7,850 bases of DNA from Yimella sp. (GTDB lineage Bacteria; Actinomycetota; Actinomycetes; Actinomycetales; Dermatophilaceae), in assembly GCA_030150425.1 (NCBI GenBank), contig JASLFY010000042.1, positions 1 through 7,850 of the forward strand. The letters are read 5' to 3'. The notes beneath the pieces are model-generated. The model made no database searches, had not been told where the DNA came from, and saw only the letters and a list, made by a program, of their open reading frames with translations. Below, piece after piece: positions 6,902 through 7,850 of this stretch. The position numbers and the translations under genes were made by a program. Every line of letters starts with the position of its first letter. Within the stretch, counting starts at the first letter, position 1.

Positions 6902-6943
6902 GAACAGGTGCCACTCGCTCGGGGGTCCGAGTGGCACCTGTTC
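6902..6943. terminator. Perfect 16-bp inverted repeat in the panD / acyl-CoA dehydrogenase divergent gap (terminator-like hairpin)
   Basis: Bases 6902-6917 pair without mismatch with 6928-6943 around a 10-base loop rich in G. The stem ends in GAAC/GTTC, like a terminator stem. Downstream of it on the minus strand the sequence is moderately T-rich (TGTTCTCCATTT), less so on the plus strand. It lies 54 bases before the panD start and 138 bases before the dehydrogenase start, so it is downstream of neither gene. It may be a panD leader attenuator, a block to read-through antisense to panD, or a protein-binding site; the structure is certain, the role is not. Confidence 0.55.
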
Positions 6944-6949
6944 CATCGC

Positions 6950-6982
6950 TTACATCGGTGGTCCGGGCACAGCGTTACATCG
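6950..6982. repeat. Pair of direct 8-base repeats TTACATCG
   Basis: TTACATCG occurs at 6950-6957 and 6975-6982, 25 bases apart, in an otherwise GC-rich divergent gap. On the minus strand each reads CGATGTAA. They could be half-sites of a regulator binding in this gap, or chance; nothing else supports a function. Confidence 0.3.
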
Positions 6983-7034
6983 TTCGCAAGAAGTTTTCCG
7001 ACGCATCGGGTGAACGGCTGTCGGTGCAGGCGCC

Positions 7035-7049
7035 TAACGTGGAGCACGT
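7035..7049 (+). promoter_or_regulatory. Candidate -10 box and overlapping palindromic operator of the acyl-CoA dehydrogenase gene
   Basis: TAACGT (7035-7040) fits the TAnnnT -10 pattern and would start transcription near 7047, giving a leader of about 35 bases. Overlapping it, ACGTG (7037-7041) and CACGT (7045-7049) form a perfect inverted repeat around GAG. A repressor bound there would cover the start of transcription. No convincing -35 box is present, so this is tentative. Confidence 0.35.
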
Positions 7050-7073
7050 CACACCGCAGCCCACGACGCAGAC

Positions 7074-7077
7074 GGAG
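7074..7077 (+). promoter_or_regulatory. Ribosome binding site of the acyl-CoA dehydrogenase gene
   Basis: GGAG lies 4 bases before ATG 7082. It supports this start over an in-frame GTG at 7010. Confidence 0.5.
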
Positions 7078-7081
7078 TCTC

Positions 7082-7850
<769 letters not shown>

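Noticed and set aside
6849..6914. Earlier in-frame start (6914) for panD
   Set aside because: It would add a Pro/Arg-rich segment absent from PanD proteins, whose N-terminus is conserved at the MxRTM motif.
7028..7035. AGGCGCCT eight-base palindrome before the dehydrogenase -10 candidate
   Set aside because: An 8-base GC-rich palindrome is common by chance in such DNA and no second copy or extension supports it as a site.
7010..7081. In-frame extension of the acyl-CoA dehydrogenase to GTG 7010
   Set aside because: The added residues are an Arg/Ser-rich stretch unlike the family, and they would cover the -10 candidate; ATG 7082 has a binding site and the conserved N-terminus.

Overview
The window is high-GC DNA with strongly GC-biased third codon positions. 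It has GTG starts, tightly overlapped genes, long GC-rich hairpin terminators without clear T-tracts, and a PanD and DHA2 permease of actinobacterial type. I infer an actinomycete (Actinomycetota). Genus and species cannot be read from the sequence.

Positions 1-3990 (+ strand) hold the distal part of a peptide/nickel-type ABC importer operon. It comprises a permease cut by the left edge (DppB/OppB type), a second permease (DppC/OppC type) and two ATPases (DppD/OppD and DppF/OppF type). Each start sits on or beside the previous stop, and two of the ribosome binding sites overlap the stop codon, so translation is probably coupled. The substrate-binding protein is not in view and probably lies upstream. 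The operon ends at a perfect 18-bp hairpin (4008-4048), which also serves the convergent gene that follows.

Positions 4065-5543 (- strand) encode a DHA2-family (EmrB/QacA-like, about 14 membrane segments) drug/proton antiporter whose transcript may be leaderless. Divergent from it, 5652-6410 (+) encodes a VIT1/CCC1-family Fe/Mn transporter. This converges on panD (6432-6848, -), aspartate 1-decarboxylase, which makes beta-alanine for pantothenate and CoA. The two convergent stops lie symmetrically inside one small inverted repeat.

The 233-base divergent gap between panD and the last gene is the most signal-rich noncoding stretch. It holds a perfect 16-bp inverted repeat, a repeated 8-mer, and a candidate promoter with a small palindrome over its -10 region. 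The last gene (7082 onward, +, cut by the right edge) is an acyl-CoA dehydrogenase resembling the large subunit of pimeloyl-CoA dehydrogenase (PimC). It may start a beta-oxidation or dicarboxylate operon that continues outside the window.

Apart from the transporter operon, the genes look like independent housekeeping or metabolic units. I found no mobile element, CRISPR array, tRNA or rRNA, and no convincing new multi-gene system. The observations worth checking are mostly regulatory.
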